Shown: in pieces, positions 1-7,903 of the stretch | Layout of the letters: every line of letters starts with the position of its first letter | Numbering within the stretch: position 1 is the first letter of the stretch | Assembly: GCA_013696015.1 (NCBI GenBank) | Contig: JACCZI010000198.1 | Span: 1-12,155 of the forward strand | Reading direction: 5' to 3' | DNA length: 12,155 nt | Source of the DNA: Nocardioidaceae bacterium | GTDB lineage: Bacteria; Actinomycetota; Actinomycetes; Propionibacteriales; Nocardioidaceae | The notes under the pieces: generated by a model | Seen by the model: only the letters and a program-made list of their open reading frames with translations | Told to the model about the DNA's origin: nothing | Database searches by the model: none | Made by a program: the position numbers and the translations under genes

Positions 1-27
1 GCCTGACCGGGGCCACCTTCCGACCGG

Positions 28-102
28 CCGCGCTGGGGGTAGGCAAATGGCAGACACACGTGGTGCGTCGCCGCCATTTGCCTACCCCCACGGGCCAGGC
101 GG
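28..102 (+). repeat. Structured palindromic element, copy 1 (left bracket)
   Basis: A long imperfect palindrome. The main stem pairs 35-51 with 73-89 (17 perfect base pairs, starting GGGGGTAGGC). Above it is an asymmetric internal loop, A52 opposite 70-72 (GCC). An apical stem pairs 53-59 with 63-69 with one A-C mismatch, closed by the triloop 60-62. If G35 and G36 are used instead by an outer stem (28-36 with 95-102, one bulged G), a 7-nt one-sided bulge at 88-94 appears. It lies about 65 bases beyond the aldolase stop. A second copy in the same orientation is at 9847-9916. It could be a REP-like mobile palindrome, a terminator for the leftward operon, or a structured RNA or DNA site. The pairing is seen directly; the role is unknown. 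Confidence 0.85.
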
Positions 103-154
103 GCGCAGCCGCACGTCGTGTGTCTCCCCGGGTGACGAGGGCAACTCGTGCCCG

Positions 155-844
155 TCAACCTCTCGTCCGGGACGCGCGCAGTTGCGGTCCGCCCAGCGCA
201 TCGCCCAGAAAGCGGTGCACCCGCAAAGCCAACTCCTGCGCAGGGATGTCCCCGCTCAGAGAGGCCGGGGCCAGAGTGCTACCGAGACCGACCGCGTGTG
301 CCCCAGCGTCGAGCCACGTGACCACCTCATCCATCGTGATGCCGCCGGTCGGTACGAAGGCGACGTCAGGAAATGGTCCGAGCAGCGCCCGCAGGCCGTT
401 CGGACCGACCAGGGCCGCTGGGAAGAGCTTGACGGCTGACACGCCGAGCGATCTGGCATGCATGACCTCCGTCGGAGTCAACACACCGGGGAGGACGAGT
501 CGCCCGGTCGCGAGCATCGCCTCGATCAACCGGGGAGGGCTGCCAGGTGAGACAAGGAAGTCGGCCCCGGACTCGGCCGCTCGCAGCGAGTCGTCGACGG
601 ATCGAATCGTGCCGGCTCCGACAAGGACCTCTCCGCTCGTCTCGCGCCGCAGCGTCGTGATCACCTTCGAGGCGTCCGGTGTTGTGTAGGTGACCTCCAG
701 CGCCTTGACTCCGGCGCCGAGGAGCACCCGGCTCACGCGCAGGGCGTCGGCCTTCGTTGCGGAGCGGATCACCACGATGACGCCGATCTGGGCAATCCGG
801 TCGAGCATCTTCTCCGGTGGGCAGGCCGGCATGCCCGCGCCCAT
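155..844 (-). CDS. KDPG/KDPGal-type aldolase (Eda family)
   Basis: A 229-residue class I aldolase of the Eda family. It should cleave a 2-keto-3-deoxy-6-phospho sugar acid to pyruvate and glyceraldehyde 3-phosphate in the cytoplasm. The hallmarks are in order: Arg27 in the first strand (VVIRS), Glu50 in LEVTY, GAGT near 76-79, the Schiff-base Lys139 in AVKLFPA, and Thr166 in VPTGGI. The ATG at 844 is chosen because it overlaps the kinase stop as TGATG; an upstream in-frame ATG at 871 would reach into the kinase, and ATGs at 832 and 808 are alternatives. The length is slightly above the usual 205-215 because of a C-terminal tail. It is the last gene of the leftward operon and would finish the pathway begun by the dehydratase and kinase. 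The stereochemistry of the substrate (gluco or galacto) cannot be read from the sequence. Confidence 0.93.
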   Translation of the reverse strand: MGAGMPACPPEKMLDRIAQIGVIVVIRSATKADALRVSRVLLGAGVKALEVTYTTPDASKVITTLRRETSGEVLVGAGTIRSVDDSLRAAESGADFLVSPGSPPRLIEAMLATGRLVLPGVLTPTEVMHARSLGVSAVKLFPAALVGPNGLRALLGPFPDVAFVPTGGITMDEVVTWLDAGAHAVGLGSTLAPASLSGDIPAQELALRVHRFLGDALGGPQLRASRTRG

Positions 845-1794
845 CACCGGATGTCGACCTCGCCGTCGCACGATGTGCGCGGCGAGATCCGAGTCACGCC
901 GACGGCATTGTCCCCACGACTGGCGACGGCGTGGGCGGCGCAGTGCTCTGCACGCTGAAGGCAGTCCGTCACCGACGCATCTTCGAGCCAGCTCGACAGG
1001 TAACCGGCGACGAGCGCGTCACCCGCTCCTGTCGGGTCCACCACGTTCACGGTCCGGGCATCGATCCGGGCAATGCCCTGGTCGGTGATGGCGCACGCAC
1101 CCCTCGGGTCGTGAATCACGATGGTCGTGGCCGCCAGCGACTTGAGCAGCGCCTGGAGTCGCGTCGGCTCGTCAGTCGACAGGAGGAGAACAGACTCCGA
1201 GCGGGACAGGAAGAGGGTGTCGGCGGCACGTAACAGTGGGGTCAGAAGTTTCTTGGCATCACGACCATGCAGCAGCCGGCGGCGAACGTTGGCGTCGACC
1301 GAGAGATGAACTCCCCGCCGCCGCGCCTGGCCCGCCAGGTAGGCGACGCACTCCTGTCCCGCACTGGAGATGGCGGCAGTGATGCCGCTCAGGTGAAGCA
1401 CACGGCCCGAGAGCAGGTAGTCCGTGTCGAAGTCGCGGTGAGTGGCGAGGCTGGCCGCCGACCCGGCCCGGTAGGGGTGGTTGTCCAGTCCTCCCAAGGC
1501 CAGCACCTCCTTGAAGTACACGCCAGTGGGAGCCGATCCATTCACGACGACGCGGGACACGTCGACACCTTCACCGCGCAGGGTGCGGATGCCGAGGCGG
1601 CCGAACGGATCGTCGCCAACGGCGCCAGCCCAGCCGACGCGGTGGCCCAGGCGAGCCAAGGTGAGAGCCACGTTGACCTCTGTGCCGCCGATCGACTTCT
1701 GCAGGAGGACAGCCGACTCCAGTCTCGACAGCAGGTCGAGCGGCTCCACGACGCCGAGCAGCTCCCCGACCGTAACGACCTCGAGGTCAGTCAT
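844..1794 (-). CDS. kdgK: PfkB-family sugar kinase, probable 2-keto-3-deoxygluconate kinase
   Basis: A 316-residue PfkB/ribokinase-family carbohydrate kinase. Visible features are the sugar-binding GG motif (SIGGTEVNVA, 34-43), a D-x-N-x-R strand (VDANVRRRLL, about 166-175) typical of KDG kinases, and the nucleotide-site signature DPTGAGDA with catalytic Asp259. The probable reaction is ATP-dependent phosphorylation of 2-keto-3-deoxy sugar acid to the 6-phosphate, the substrate of the adjoining aldolase. The start at 1794 overlaps the end of the dehydratase gene by 8 bases, and its stop shares one base with the aldolase start, so the three are probably translationally coupled. Its own ribosome binding site is weak, which fits coupling. 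The KdgK assignment rests on the neighbours and the D-x-N-x-R motif; another keto-sugar kinase of the family is possible. Confidence 0.88.
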   Translation of the reverse strand: MTDLEVVTVGELLGVVEPLDLLSRLESAVLLQKSIGGTEVNVALTLARLGHRVGWAGAVGDDPFGRLGIRTLRGEGVDVSRVVVNGSAPTGVYFKEVLALGGLDNHPYRAGSAASLATHRDFDTDYLLSGRVLHLSGITAAISSAGQECVAYLAGQARRRGVHLSVDANVRRRLLHGRDAKKLLTPLLRAADTLFLSRSESVLLLSTDEPTRLQALLKSLAATTIVIHDPRGACAITDQGIARIDARTVNVVDPTGAGDALVAGYLSSWLEDASVTDCLQRAEHCAAHAVASRGDNAVGVTRISPRTSCDGEVDIR

Positions 1795-2923
1795 CGAACA
1801 GGCCGTGTCCCGGGGAGTACCGCTCCAGCACGTCGGGATCGATGCGTACACCGAGGCCTGGTCCGGTGGGCACCGCGAGCATGCCCTCGTCGTCTACCGT
1901 GAAGCCGCCGACCACGAGGTCGTCGATGTAGGCCGACCCCGTCTTGTACTCCACGAGGTCGGTCCCTGGCAGAGCTGACGCGAGATGCAGGTCTGCCGCG
2001 AGCCCGATTGCGGTGTTCCAGCCGTGCGGGATGTATCTCGCACCGAACTCCTCGGCCAACCAGGCAACTCGACGTGACTCGCTGAGACCTCCACCTTTGG
2101 TCGTGTCTGGCTGGATGATGTCGAAGGCTCCGGCGGACAGGAAGCGGAAGAAGTCTTGTCGCCGGGTCAGCACCTCACCGCCTGCAATCGCCACCTTGGA
2201 TCTGCCTCGCAACGAGACGAAGCCGTCGATGTCATCCGGCCGGAGGGCCTCCTCGAACCAGGCGACGTCATAGTCCGCGAGCATGTCGGCGGTTCGGACG
2301 GCCCACTTCAGCCCGTTGCGCCAGAACGCATCCGAGCCGCCTGCGTCGACGGCCAGCAACGCGTCCGCCCCCACCGTGTCGCGTGCGAGGCGCACGGCTG
2401 CCTCGTCCGCTGCGACGCTTCCGCGGCCGAAGTAGCCCCAGCCGATCTTGAACGCCGTGAATCCCTGAGCCGCGAGCTTGCCCAGGTTGTCACCGAGGGT
2501 GTGGTCGTCGTCGATCAGGACCGATGCGTACGGCCGGACCCGCTCGCGATACCGACCACCGAGCAGGGTGCTCACCGGCAGCCCGGTGACCTGACCGAGA
2601 ATGTCCCACAGCGCGATGTCGATGCCGCTGATGGTGTGCGTGATCGCGCCGCCGCGCCCGAGCCAGAACGTGTTTTGGTGCAGGACCTGACTGACCTTGT
2701 CGGGCTCGAGCGGGTTGCTACCCAAGCAGATCGGGGTGAGGACGTCGAGCGCGGCGTGCACGAGAGCGGCACCCGAGAACACGCTGCCAACACCGACAAC
2801 GCCCTCGTCGGTGTGGACTGCGACAACTGTGTGCACGACGTCGTCGGCCCGGAGCTCGTGTGTCCACCCTCCCTTGGGCGTGGCGCCGCTCAGCCCCGCC
2901 GCCCGGATGTGGGTGATCTTCAT
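1787..2923 (-). CDS. Enolase-superfamily sugar-acid dehydratase (mandelate racemase subgroup)
   Basis: A 378-residue enolase-superfamily protein with an N-terminal capping domain (about 1-125) and a TIM-barrel. Likely metal ligands are Asp193 (AVDAGGS), Glu224 or Glu225 (AWFEEAL) and Glu250 (AIAGGE). Asp273 (QPDTT) and His300 (PHGWNTAIG) form the His-Asp dyad; the spacings Glu224-Glu250-Asp273-His300 (26, 23, 27) equal those of mandelate racemase. The second-strand motif is FKIGWG, so Lys159 is present but the second Lys of the classical K-x-K is Gly161. It probably dehydrates an aldonic acid to a 2-keto-3-deoxy acid, feeding the kinase. The start at 2923 is preceded by GGAG seven bases away and overlaps the alpha-glucosidase stop as ATGA; the longer frame up to 3016 is an overrun into that gene. 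The substrate is unassigned. Confidence 0.9.
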   Translation of the reverse strand: MKITHIRAAGLSGATPKGGWTHELRADDVVHTVVAVHTDEGVVGVGSVFSGAALVHAALDVLTPICLGSNPLEPDKVSQVLHQNTFWLGRGGAITHTISGIDIALWDILGQVTGLPVSTLLGGRYRERVRPYASVLIDDDHTLGDNLGKLAAQGFTAFKIGWGYFGRGSVAADEAAVRLARDTVGADALLAVDAGGSDAFWRNGLKWAVRTADMLADYDVAWFEEALRPDDIDGFVSLRGRSKVAIAGGEVLTRRQDFFRFLSAGAFDIIQPDTTKGGGLSESRRVAWLAEEFGARYIPHGWNTAIGLAADLHLASALPGTDLVEYKTGSAYIDDLVVGGFTVDDEGMLAVPTGPGLGVRIDPDVLERYSPGHGLFDD

Positions 2924-4548
2924 GGTCTCCGCCCTCTCACGTCTATGACGACGGCTTGGTGGGGTTCGAGCTCCAGCACTGGCCCTGCAGGTTCGTTCGC
3001 GGAGGCTGTCGAGCACACGAGGACTGTGCCGACTGCGCCGACGTCGACGGTTACCGCTCGGTCGCTGAGGTTGAGGGCGATCACCTTATGGTCATCGCCC
3101 TCGTGACGTGCGTACGCGAGCACGTCCTTGGCCGAGGGGCTGCTGATGAAGTCGATCGAGCCGTGCCGGAGGGCGGTGCTGTTCGTACGGGTACGCAGCA
3201 ACCGCCGATAGAGGCTCAGCGAGGATCCCGGATCGCACAGCTGCGCCTCGACGTTGACGTCGGCGCCGTTGCGGTCGACCGGAAGCCACAACTGCCTCTT
3301 GGGGGCGGATGAAAACCCGAAGTTCGGGCCGTTGTTCCACGGCATCGGCGTTCGGGTCGAATCGCGGCTCACCCCACCGGATGCCCGCGCAAAGTAGTCG
3401 CGCTGCCGATCGAGCGGAACCGGCTGATCGATGAGGCCGAGTTCGTCGCCGTACAGCAGACACGGAGTCGCGGCCAGGGTGAGCAGCAAGACGGCGGCCA
3501 CCCGGGCCTGTTTGGGTCCGAGCCGCTTGGCGAGCCGCTCGCGGTCGTGGTTGCCGAGCGCCACGATTGGCCAGGCGCCCTTTGGCAGCGACGCATAGAG
3601 ACCGTCGAGCTCGGCTCGAAGCCGATCTGCCCGCCACGGGGTCTCCAACAGCCGGAACGGAAAGGGAAGGTGCATCGCGTCGAGTCCCACGCCGTAGTAG
3701 GCGGCCCAGTCCTGCCACGACATCGCCTCGATCTCCGCGATCGTGACTGCGCCGGGGTAGTGGTCGACAACGGTACGGATCTCGGCGAGGACGGTCTGCG
3801 TGTCGGGGTGCCGCCGGTCGAAGACGTGCAGCTGGGTGCCGAAGTCGGGGTGCTGCAGGTCGAACGCGTTCTGGTTGCCTTCGGGCGCCTCCGGGTTGTC
3901 GCGGAACTCAGGATCCTTCATCAGCATGTGTGCGACATCGATACGGACGCCATCGGCGCCTCGGTCGAGCCAGAACCGCAGAACGTCCAGCATCGCGGCG
4001 CGTACCTCAGCGTTCCGCCAGTTCAGGTCGGGCTGCTGCTTCAGGTGCGAGTGCAGGTAGTACTGGCCGGTCTGTTCGTCCCACTCCCAGACCGAGCCGC
4101 CGGCCTCACTTGTCCAGTTGTTGGGAACACCACCGCCTGGCTTCGCGTCACGCCACACGTACCACTCGCGCTTGGGGTTGGTCCCCGACGACCGTGACTC
4201 GACGAACCACGGATGCTGGTCCGACGTGTGGTTAGGGATGTAGTCCACGATGATCTTGATGCCGCGCTTGTGCGCTGCGGCAACGAGTTGATCGAACGAC
4301 TCGATGCTTCCGAAGACGGGGTCGACCTGCGTGTAGTCGGCCACGTCGAAGCCCTGGTCGAGTAGCGGGGACTTGAAGAAGGGTCCGACCCAGACCGCAT
4401 CGATGCCCAACGTCGCAGACAGGTAGCCGAGTGACTGGGTCAACCCCTCGAGATCACCGATCCCGTCCCCGCTGCCGTCACGCAGACTGGGCAGGTGGTT
4501 CTCGTAGATCACCGCACCGTGCCACCATGGCGTTGGCATCGAAGTCAT
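2920..4548 (-). CDS. aglA: GH13 alpha-glucosidase, AglA-like, cytoplasmic
   Basis: A 542-residue glycoside hydrolase family 13 enzyme. The conserved regions are DYIPNHTSD (102-110), DGVRIDV with nucleophile Asp204, IAEI with acid/base Glu272, and LGNHD with transition-state Asp335. The stretch around 285-300 (YYGVGLDAMHLPF) and TPCLLYGDELG at 361-371 are typical of alpha-glucosidases of the oligo-1,6-glucosidase/AglA type. A C-terminal beta domain follows from about 470. There is no signal peptide, so hydrolysis is intracellular, after import by the adjoining ABC system. The start at 4548 overlaps the permease stop as ATGA; an in-frame ATG at 4539 is an alternative, and the longer frame to 4659 lies inside the permease gene. 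The gene order binding protein-permease-permease-GH13 matches the rhizobial aglEFGA operon. The exact linkage specificity cannot be told. Confidence 0.92.
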   Translation of the reverse strand: MTSMPTPWWHGAVIYENHLPSLRDGSGDGIGDLEGLTQSLGYLSATLGIDAVWVGPFFKSPLLDQGFDVADYTQVDPVFGSIESFDQLVAAAHKRGIKIIVDYIPNHTSDQHPWFVESRSSGTNPKREWYVWRDAKPGGGVPNNWTSEAGGSVWEWDEQTGQYYLHSHLKQQPDLNWRNAEVRAAMLDVLRFWLDRGADGVRIDVAHMLMKDPEFRDNPEAPEGNQNAFDLQHPDFGTQLHVFDRRHPDTQTVLAEIRTVVDHYPGAVTIAEIEAMSWQDWAAYYGVGLDAMHLPFPFRLLETPWRADRLRAELDGLYASLPKGAWPIVALGNHDRERLAKRLGPKQARVAAVLLLTLAATPCLLYGDELGLIDQPVPLDRQRDYFARASGGVSRDSTRTPMPWNNGPNFGFSSAPKRQLWLPVDRNGADVNVEAQLCDPGSSLSLYRRLLRTRTNSTALRHGSIDFISSPSAKDVLAYARHEGDDHKVIALNLSDRAVTVDVGAVGTVLVCSTASANEPAGPVLELEPHQAVVIDVRGRRP

Positions 4549-5447
4549 CCCTTCGAGGCGCCCGCGAGCATGCCGCGGACGAAGTGCTTTTGCATGGCGA
4601 CGAACACCACCATGGGGATGATCATCGACAGCATCGCCGCTGACGTCAGGATCTCCCAACCGTTGCCGCGCGATGCCACCAGGCCGCTGACGGCGACGGT
4701 CATCGGAGCGACGTCACGGAAGCCACCAAGAAAGACCAGTGCGGTGAGCAGGTCGTTCCAAGTCCAGACGAACTCGAAGATCGCGAGCGAGGCGAGCGCC
4801 GGCCGGGAGACCGGCAGCACGATCGCAAAGAAGGTCCTACTCGGGGAAGCGCCATCCATCTCGGCGGCGTCGAACAGGTCCCGCGGGAGCGCTGCGAAGA
4901 AGTTGTGCAGGAGGTAGATCGCGAAAGGCACGCCGTAGCCCAGGTGCACCAACCACAGGCCGAGGAAGCTGCCGGTGAGGTCGAGGTGATTGAAGACCCT
5001 CAGCAACGGCACCAGCGTGATCTGAACAGGGACGATGAGGAGCGTGACGATGCCCAGGAGGATGCCGCGGCGGAACCGAAAACGCATGCAGGCAAGGCCG
5101 TACGCCGCGGCGGAGCTCACGGCCACCGTGAGCAGTGTGACCGGGACGACGATTGCCACGCTGTTGAAGAGGCTGAGCAGCATGCCGTCGCGGTCCAGAA
5201 CCTTGCGGTAGTTCTCAAGGGTGTAATCGCCGGGTAGAGCGAACGAGTGCCACCAGCCGGTCGACAGCACTGCGGGGGCAGGCCGGAACGAGCTGACCAG
5301 CAAGCCCAGCAACGGAATCAGCCAGATCGCGGTGACTCCGAGCACGACCAGGTGCATGGGGAACCCGCGCCATTGGACGCGCCGTGTCGACAGCTCGAGG
5401 CCACGTCTGAACGGCGCCGCGCGGACGTCCTCGATACGGGTTGCCAT
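4545..5447 (-). CDS. aglG: ABC sugar permease, MalG/AglG family
   Basis: A 300-residue inner-membrane permease of the carbohydrate-uptake-1 (MalG) family. It has a hydrophobic first segment (about 31-53), a periplasmic-facing region, and further membrane segments at about 93-118, 127-150, 160-182, 215-240 and 265-285. The cytoplasmic EAA loop is DAAEMDGASPSRTFFAIVLP at about 189-208, the docking site for the ATPase. It forms a heterodimer with the adjacent permease. The start at 5447 is six bases after the stop of that gene, with an AGGGAAG sequence upstream. Its stop overlaps the GH13 start by 4 bases. No ATPase gene lies in the window; in many actinomycetes a shared MsiK-type ATPase serves such importers, which I infer here. 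Confidence 0.92.
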   Translation of the reverse strand: MATRIEDVRAAPFRRGLELSTRRVQWRGFPMHLVVLGVTAIWLIPLLGLLVSSFRPAPAVLSTGWWHSFALPGDYTLENYRKVLDRDGMLLSLFNSVAIVVPVTLLTVAVSSAAAYGLACMRFRFRRGILLGIVTLLIVPVQITLVPLLRVFNHLDLTGSFLGLWLVHLGYGVPFAIYLLHNFFAALPRDLFDAAEMDGASPSRTFFAIVLPVSRPALASLAIFEFVWTWNDLLTALVFLGGFRDVAPMTVAVSGLVASRGNGWEILTSAAMLSMIIPMVVFVAMQKHFVRGMLAGASKG

Positions 5448-5453
5448 ACGTGC

Positions 5454-6431
5454 TCAGGCTTCCCTGCTCTGACCGCGGAACTGGCGGAGGTTGTAGTACA
5501 TGATCGGCGCGACTGCGAGCATCAGGATCGTCGCAACCGCGCCTGCGGTGCCGTTGTCCTTCGCGGTGAACAGTTCGCGGTACATGACGGTCGACAGAAC
5601 GTCGGTCCCGTATGCACCGTTCGTCATCACGTAGACGATGTCGAACGCCTTGAGCGCGATTACCGTCATCGTCGTCATCACCACAACCACTGTTGGCAAG
5701 AGCAGCGGCAAGGTTAGGAACCGGAACGCTTGCCACTCCGAAGCGCCATCGAGGCGAGCCGCCTCGAGTAACTCGTCCGGGATGGAACGCAAGGCCGCCG
5801 CAAAGATGACCATCGCAAAGCCCGCCTGCGTCCAGAGCGTGGCGCCGATGAGCGCATAGTTGTTCGTCGCCTCGTTGATGATCCATGCGATCGGCTCGAT
5901 CTCTGGCAGCAGTGTGATGATGGAGTTGACCGTGCCGGTCTGTGCCGCCAGTGGCGGCTGGTACTCGTACATGAAAGTCCAGATGACGCCCGCAGCCACG
6001 GCCGAGATGGCGATCGGCAAAAACAGCGCTGCCTTGACGAGCCCGCCGTACCGGACGCGATCCGCGAGCACCGCGATCGCCATTCCGACCAGCACGGACA
6101 GTGAGGGGAGCAGGATCACCCAAAGACCGGTGTTTCGCAACGCGATCTGGGTCACCGGGTCGGACAGCGTCGCGGAGTAGTTGTCGAAGCCGACAAAGCC
6201 GGTGCCCTCCGAGTCGAAAAAGCTGAAGAAGACGGTCAAGATGCCCGGGAAGACAAGAGTCAGACCGGCGACGAGCACGCCTGGCCCGATGAAGAGCCAG
6301 GGCACGACCCGCCGGTACCAAGCCTGCGTCAGATGCCCGAGTGCTCGGTCACCGAGTCGCAGGTAGCCGACCGTGAGGACCGAGATCACAGCCACCGCAA
6401 CGACCACGAGGCGTACCCGGTCGGCGATCAT
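5454..6431 (-). CDS. aglF: ABC sugar permease, MalF/AglF family
   Basis: A 325-residue MalF-type permease. An extra N-terminal hydrophobic segment (about 7-24) precedes the first core segment (about 43-70). The EAA loop is EAARLDGASEWQAFRFLTLP near residues 223-242. Between the core segments an extended outward loop (about 155-190, including INSIIT-like and WIINEATNN sequence) resembles AglF-type alpha-glucoside permeases, which have such an insert. The start at 6431 has AGGAG eight bases upstream. It lies 48 bases after the binding-protein gene, a gap with only a weak 5-bp inverted repeat (6452-6456 with 6466-6470). It pairs with the downstream permease to import the sugar. AglF identity is by overall resemblance and gene order. 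Confidence 0.92.
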   Translation of the reverse strand: MIADRVRLVVVAVAVISVLTVGYLRLGDRALGHLTQAWYRRVVPWLFIGPGVLVAGLTLVFPGILTVFFSFFDSEGTGFVGFDNYSATLSDPVTQIALRNTGLWVILLPSLSVLVGMAIAVLADRVRYGGLVKAALFLPIAISAVAAGVIWTFMYEYQPPLAAQTGTVNSIITLLPEIEPIAWIINEATNNYALIGATLWTQAGFAMVIFAAALRSIPDELLEAARLDGASEWQAFRFLTLPLLLPTVVVVMTTMTVIALKAFDIVYVMTNGAYGTDVLSTVMYRELFTAKDNGTAGAVATILMLAVAPIMYYNLRQFRGQSREA

Positions 6432-6479
6432 CGGCTACTCCTGCGAGTGATCCAGCTGGCGTACGGCTGGGGTGGGCTG

Positions 6480-7826
6480 TCAGCGCGTCTCCTCGATCGT
6501 TTGCAGGATCGCATCGACGTCTTCGGGATTCTGCGTGTAGTCCAGACCGGCCTTCCAGAAGGCGTCAACCGTGGTCTGCGGCATAAGCGAGTTGCCTAGC
6601 GAATAGGTGCCCTCGGCCTCGGCGATGACCTGGGCCGCCTTGCGCAGGAAGTAGTCCTGGTAGATGTTGTCGTCGACATTCTTGTTCGGCGACAACCAAC
6701 GACCCGTGGACGCGATCAGCGTTCCCGCCTCGCGAGTCGCAAGGTACTTCACGAGCGCCACCGACTGCGGTGTCTCGTTGATCATTCCGACGATCTCGCC
6801 GGAGATCGAGCGGATCCCGGGGTACTCCGGATTGAAGTCCGGCACGGCGAAGAAGTCGAGGTCCTTGCCCGGCTCCAGGCGGGGGAGACTGTCGGTGATG
6901 ATGCCGCCCATGAACGTCGCCTGCTGCAGGATGAAGCAGCCTGCGGGCTCGCCGAACATGGGGTTGGCGGCCTTGGCGAAGTTGGTGCTCAATGTGTTCG
7001 TCGTTCCGCCGTAGACCATGCCGTCGGCGACCGTCCCGCCGTATGTTTCGAAAGCGTGCTTGACCTCGGGCGAGGTCCACGGCTCCTCACCTTCCCGCCA
7101 CCGCTTGTGGAACTCGGGTCCGGCCTCGCGCAGCAGGATCTCGTCGATGAAATCTGCCGCCGGCCAACCGCTGGCCGCCCCGCTCTCCAGCCCGACGCAC
7201 CATGGAGTCGTACCCGACTCCGCGGTCTCGCCTGCCCACGCCTGAAGCTCTTCCCAGCTCGCCGGATCGGTCGGCCCCTCGTACGTCTTGGGGTCGTACC
7301 AGATGAGGCCCCCGAGGTTGACCGAGTTGAAGATCCCAAAGACTTGATCGTTCAGCGACCCAGTCTCCAGCAGGCTGGTCGAGAAGTTGGCGTCGAGTAC
7401 GTCGTCGCCGACTACTTCTCGCAGATCCGCGAGCTCACCCTTCTCGGCGAGGCCCGCCATCTCGCCGATCGCTGGTGTGGCGACGACGTCGGGCGGGTTA
7501 CCACCGTCCACGCGAGTCTGCAGAACGGCGGCAAAGTCGCGAGTGCCTTCGTATTGGACCTCGACGCCGGTTGCTGTTTCGAATGGGGCCAGCACCGTTC
7601 GGAACGCGTCGAGCTCCGCGCCGCCGAGAACGCCGAGCATGGTGACCTGTCCGTCGAGCGTCTCGCCGCCAGCCGCGTCGAGTGCTGCGGCTTCGGCCGC
7701 CTCGACGTCTGACTGTGGAGCCTCGGGAGTCTCGCGGACGGCGGTATTGCTGTCGCTGCTGCTGCAAGCGCTCAGTACCAGGACTGCCGTGACGGCGCCG
7801 GCTACAGCCGAACGGAGCTGCTGCAT
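6480..7826 (-). CDS. aglE: ABC sugar-binding lipoprotein, AglE-like
   Basis: A 448-residue extracellular solute-binding protein of family 1. The N terminus is a lipoprotein signal: Arg5, a hydrophobic stretch 7-18 and the lipobox LSAC with Cys21, followed by a Ser/Asp-rich linker up to about 60. The mature domain begins near VTMLGVLGGAELDAFRTVLAPFETATGVEVQYEG and continues with GGNPPDVV, the style of AglE alpha-glucoside binding proteins. It should be anchored outside the membrane and deliver sugar to the two permeases. GAGGAG lies 7 bases before the ATG, the strongest ribosome binding site in the operon, fitting the usual excess of binding protein. It is the first gene of the leftward operon, read from the shared operator region. 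Ligand identity is uncertain. Confidence 0.92.
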   Translation of the reverse strand: MQQLRSAVAGAVTAVLVLSACSSSDSNTAVRETPEAPQSDVEAAEAAALDAAGGETLDGQVTMLGVLGGAELDAFRTVLAPFETATGVEVQYEGTRDFAAVLQTRVDGGNPPDVVATPAIGEMAGLAEKGELADLREVVGDDVLDANFSTSLLETGSLNDQVFGIFNSVNLGGLIWYDPKTYEGPTDPASWEELQAWAGETAESGTTPWCVGLESGAASGWPAADFIDEILLREAGPEFHKRWREGEEPWTSPEVKHAFETYGGTVADGMVYGGTTNTLSTNFAKAANPMFGEPAGCFILQQATFMGGIITDSLPRLEPGKDLDFFAVPDFNPEYPGIRSISGEIVGMINETPQSVALVKYLATREAGTLIASTGRWLSPNKNVDDNIYQDYFLRKAAQVIAEAEGTYSLGNSLMPQTTVDAFWKAGLDYTQNPEDVDAILQTIEETR

Positions 7827-7869
7827 GGTGACTCCTCGGATACGTCGGGCTCAGGCGAGGTGTGTGACC

Positions 7870-7898
7870 GTAACAGGTCGCCTGGCGATTGTCGACAA
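7870..7898 (-). promoter_or_regulatory. Possible leftward promoter of the importer operon
   Basis: On the minus strand TTGTCG (7898-7893) followed after 17 bases by TGTTAC (7875-7870) is a plausible but weak sigma-70-type promoter. Its -35 box lies inside the palindromic operator, so a bound GntR dimer would block it. The match to the -10 consensus is only partial. Confidence 0.35.
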
Positions 7899-7903
7899 TC
7901 GCC
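7884..7903. promoter_or_regulatory. 20-bp perfect palindromic operator for the FCD-GntR regulator
   Basis: Bases 7884-7903 (GGCGATTGTC followed by its exact reverse complement) form a perfect 20-bp palindrome centred between 7893 and 7894, in the 132-base gap between the divergent aglE-like gene and the GntR gene. The core ATTGTCGACAAT has the form typical of operators of FCD-type GntR regulators. It overlaps the candidate -35 boxes of both directions. That the neighbouring regulator binds it, with a pathway intermediate as effector, is inference. Confidence 0.8.

Noticed and set aside
139..153. Small hairpin GGGCA-loop-TGCCC just after the aldolase stop as a terminator
   Set aside because: A 5-bp stem without a T-tract, with a competing pairing (CGAG with CTCG); too weak to call beside the much stronger palindrome at 28-102.
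47..689. Plus-strand open frames starting in the left palindrome
   Set aside because: They start inside the stem of the palindrome and run antisense to the aldolase, with no motif or plausible ribosome binding site.
2156..3106. Long plus-strand open frame (316 codons) opposite the dehydratase
   Set aside because: It is antisense to a well-conserved enolase-superfamily gene, has no recognisable domain and is rich in low-complexity Arg/Val/Asp sequence, as expected for shadow frames in high-GC DNA.
5215..6321. Long minus-strand open frame (368 codons) over the two permeases
   Set aside because: It overlaps both permeases in another frame and is Arg/His/Gly-rich without hydrophobic segments or motifs; the permease frames have clear EAA loops.
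6452..6470. Inverted repeat CCAGC/GCTGG between binding-protein and permease genes
   Set aside because: A hairpin after a binding-protein gene would fit differential expression, but five base pairs with a nine-base loop is common by chance at this GC content.
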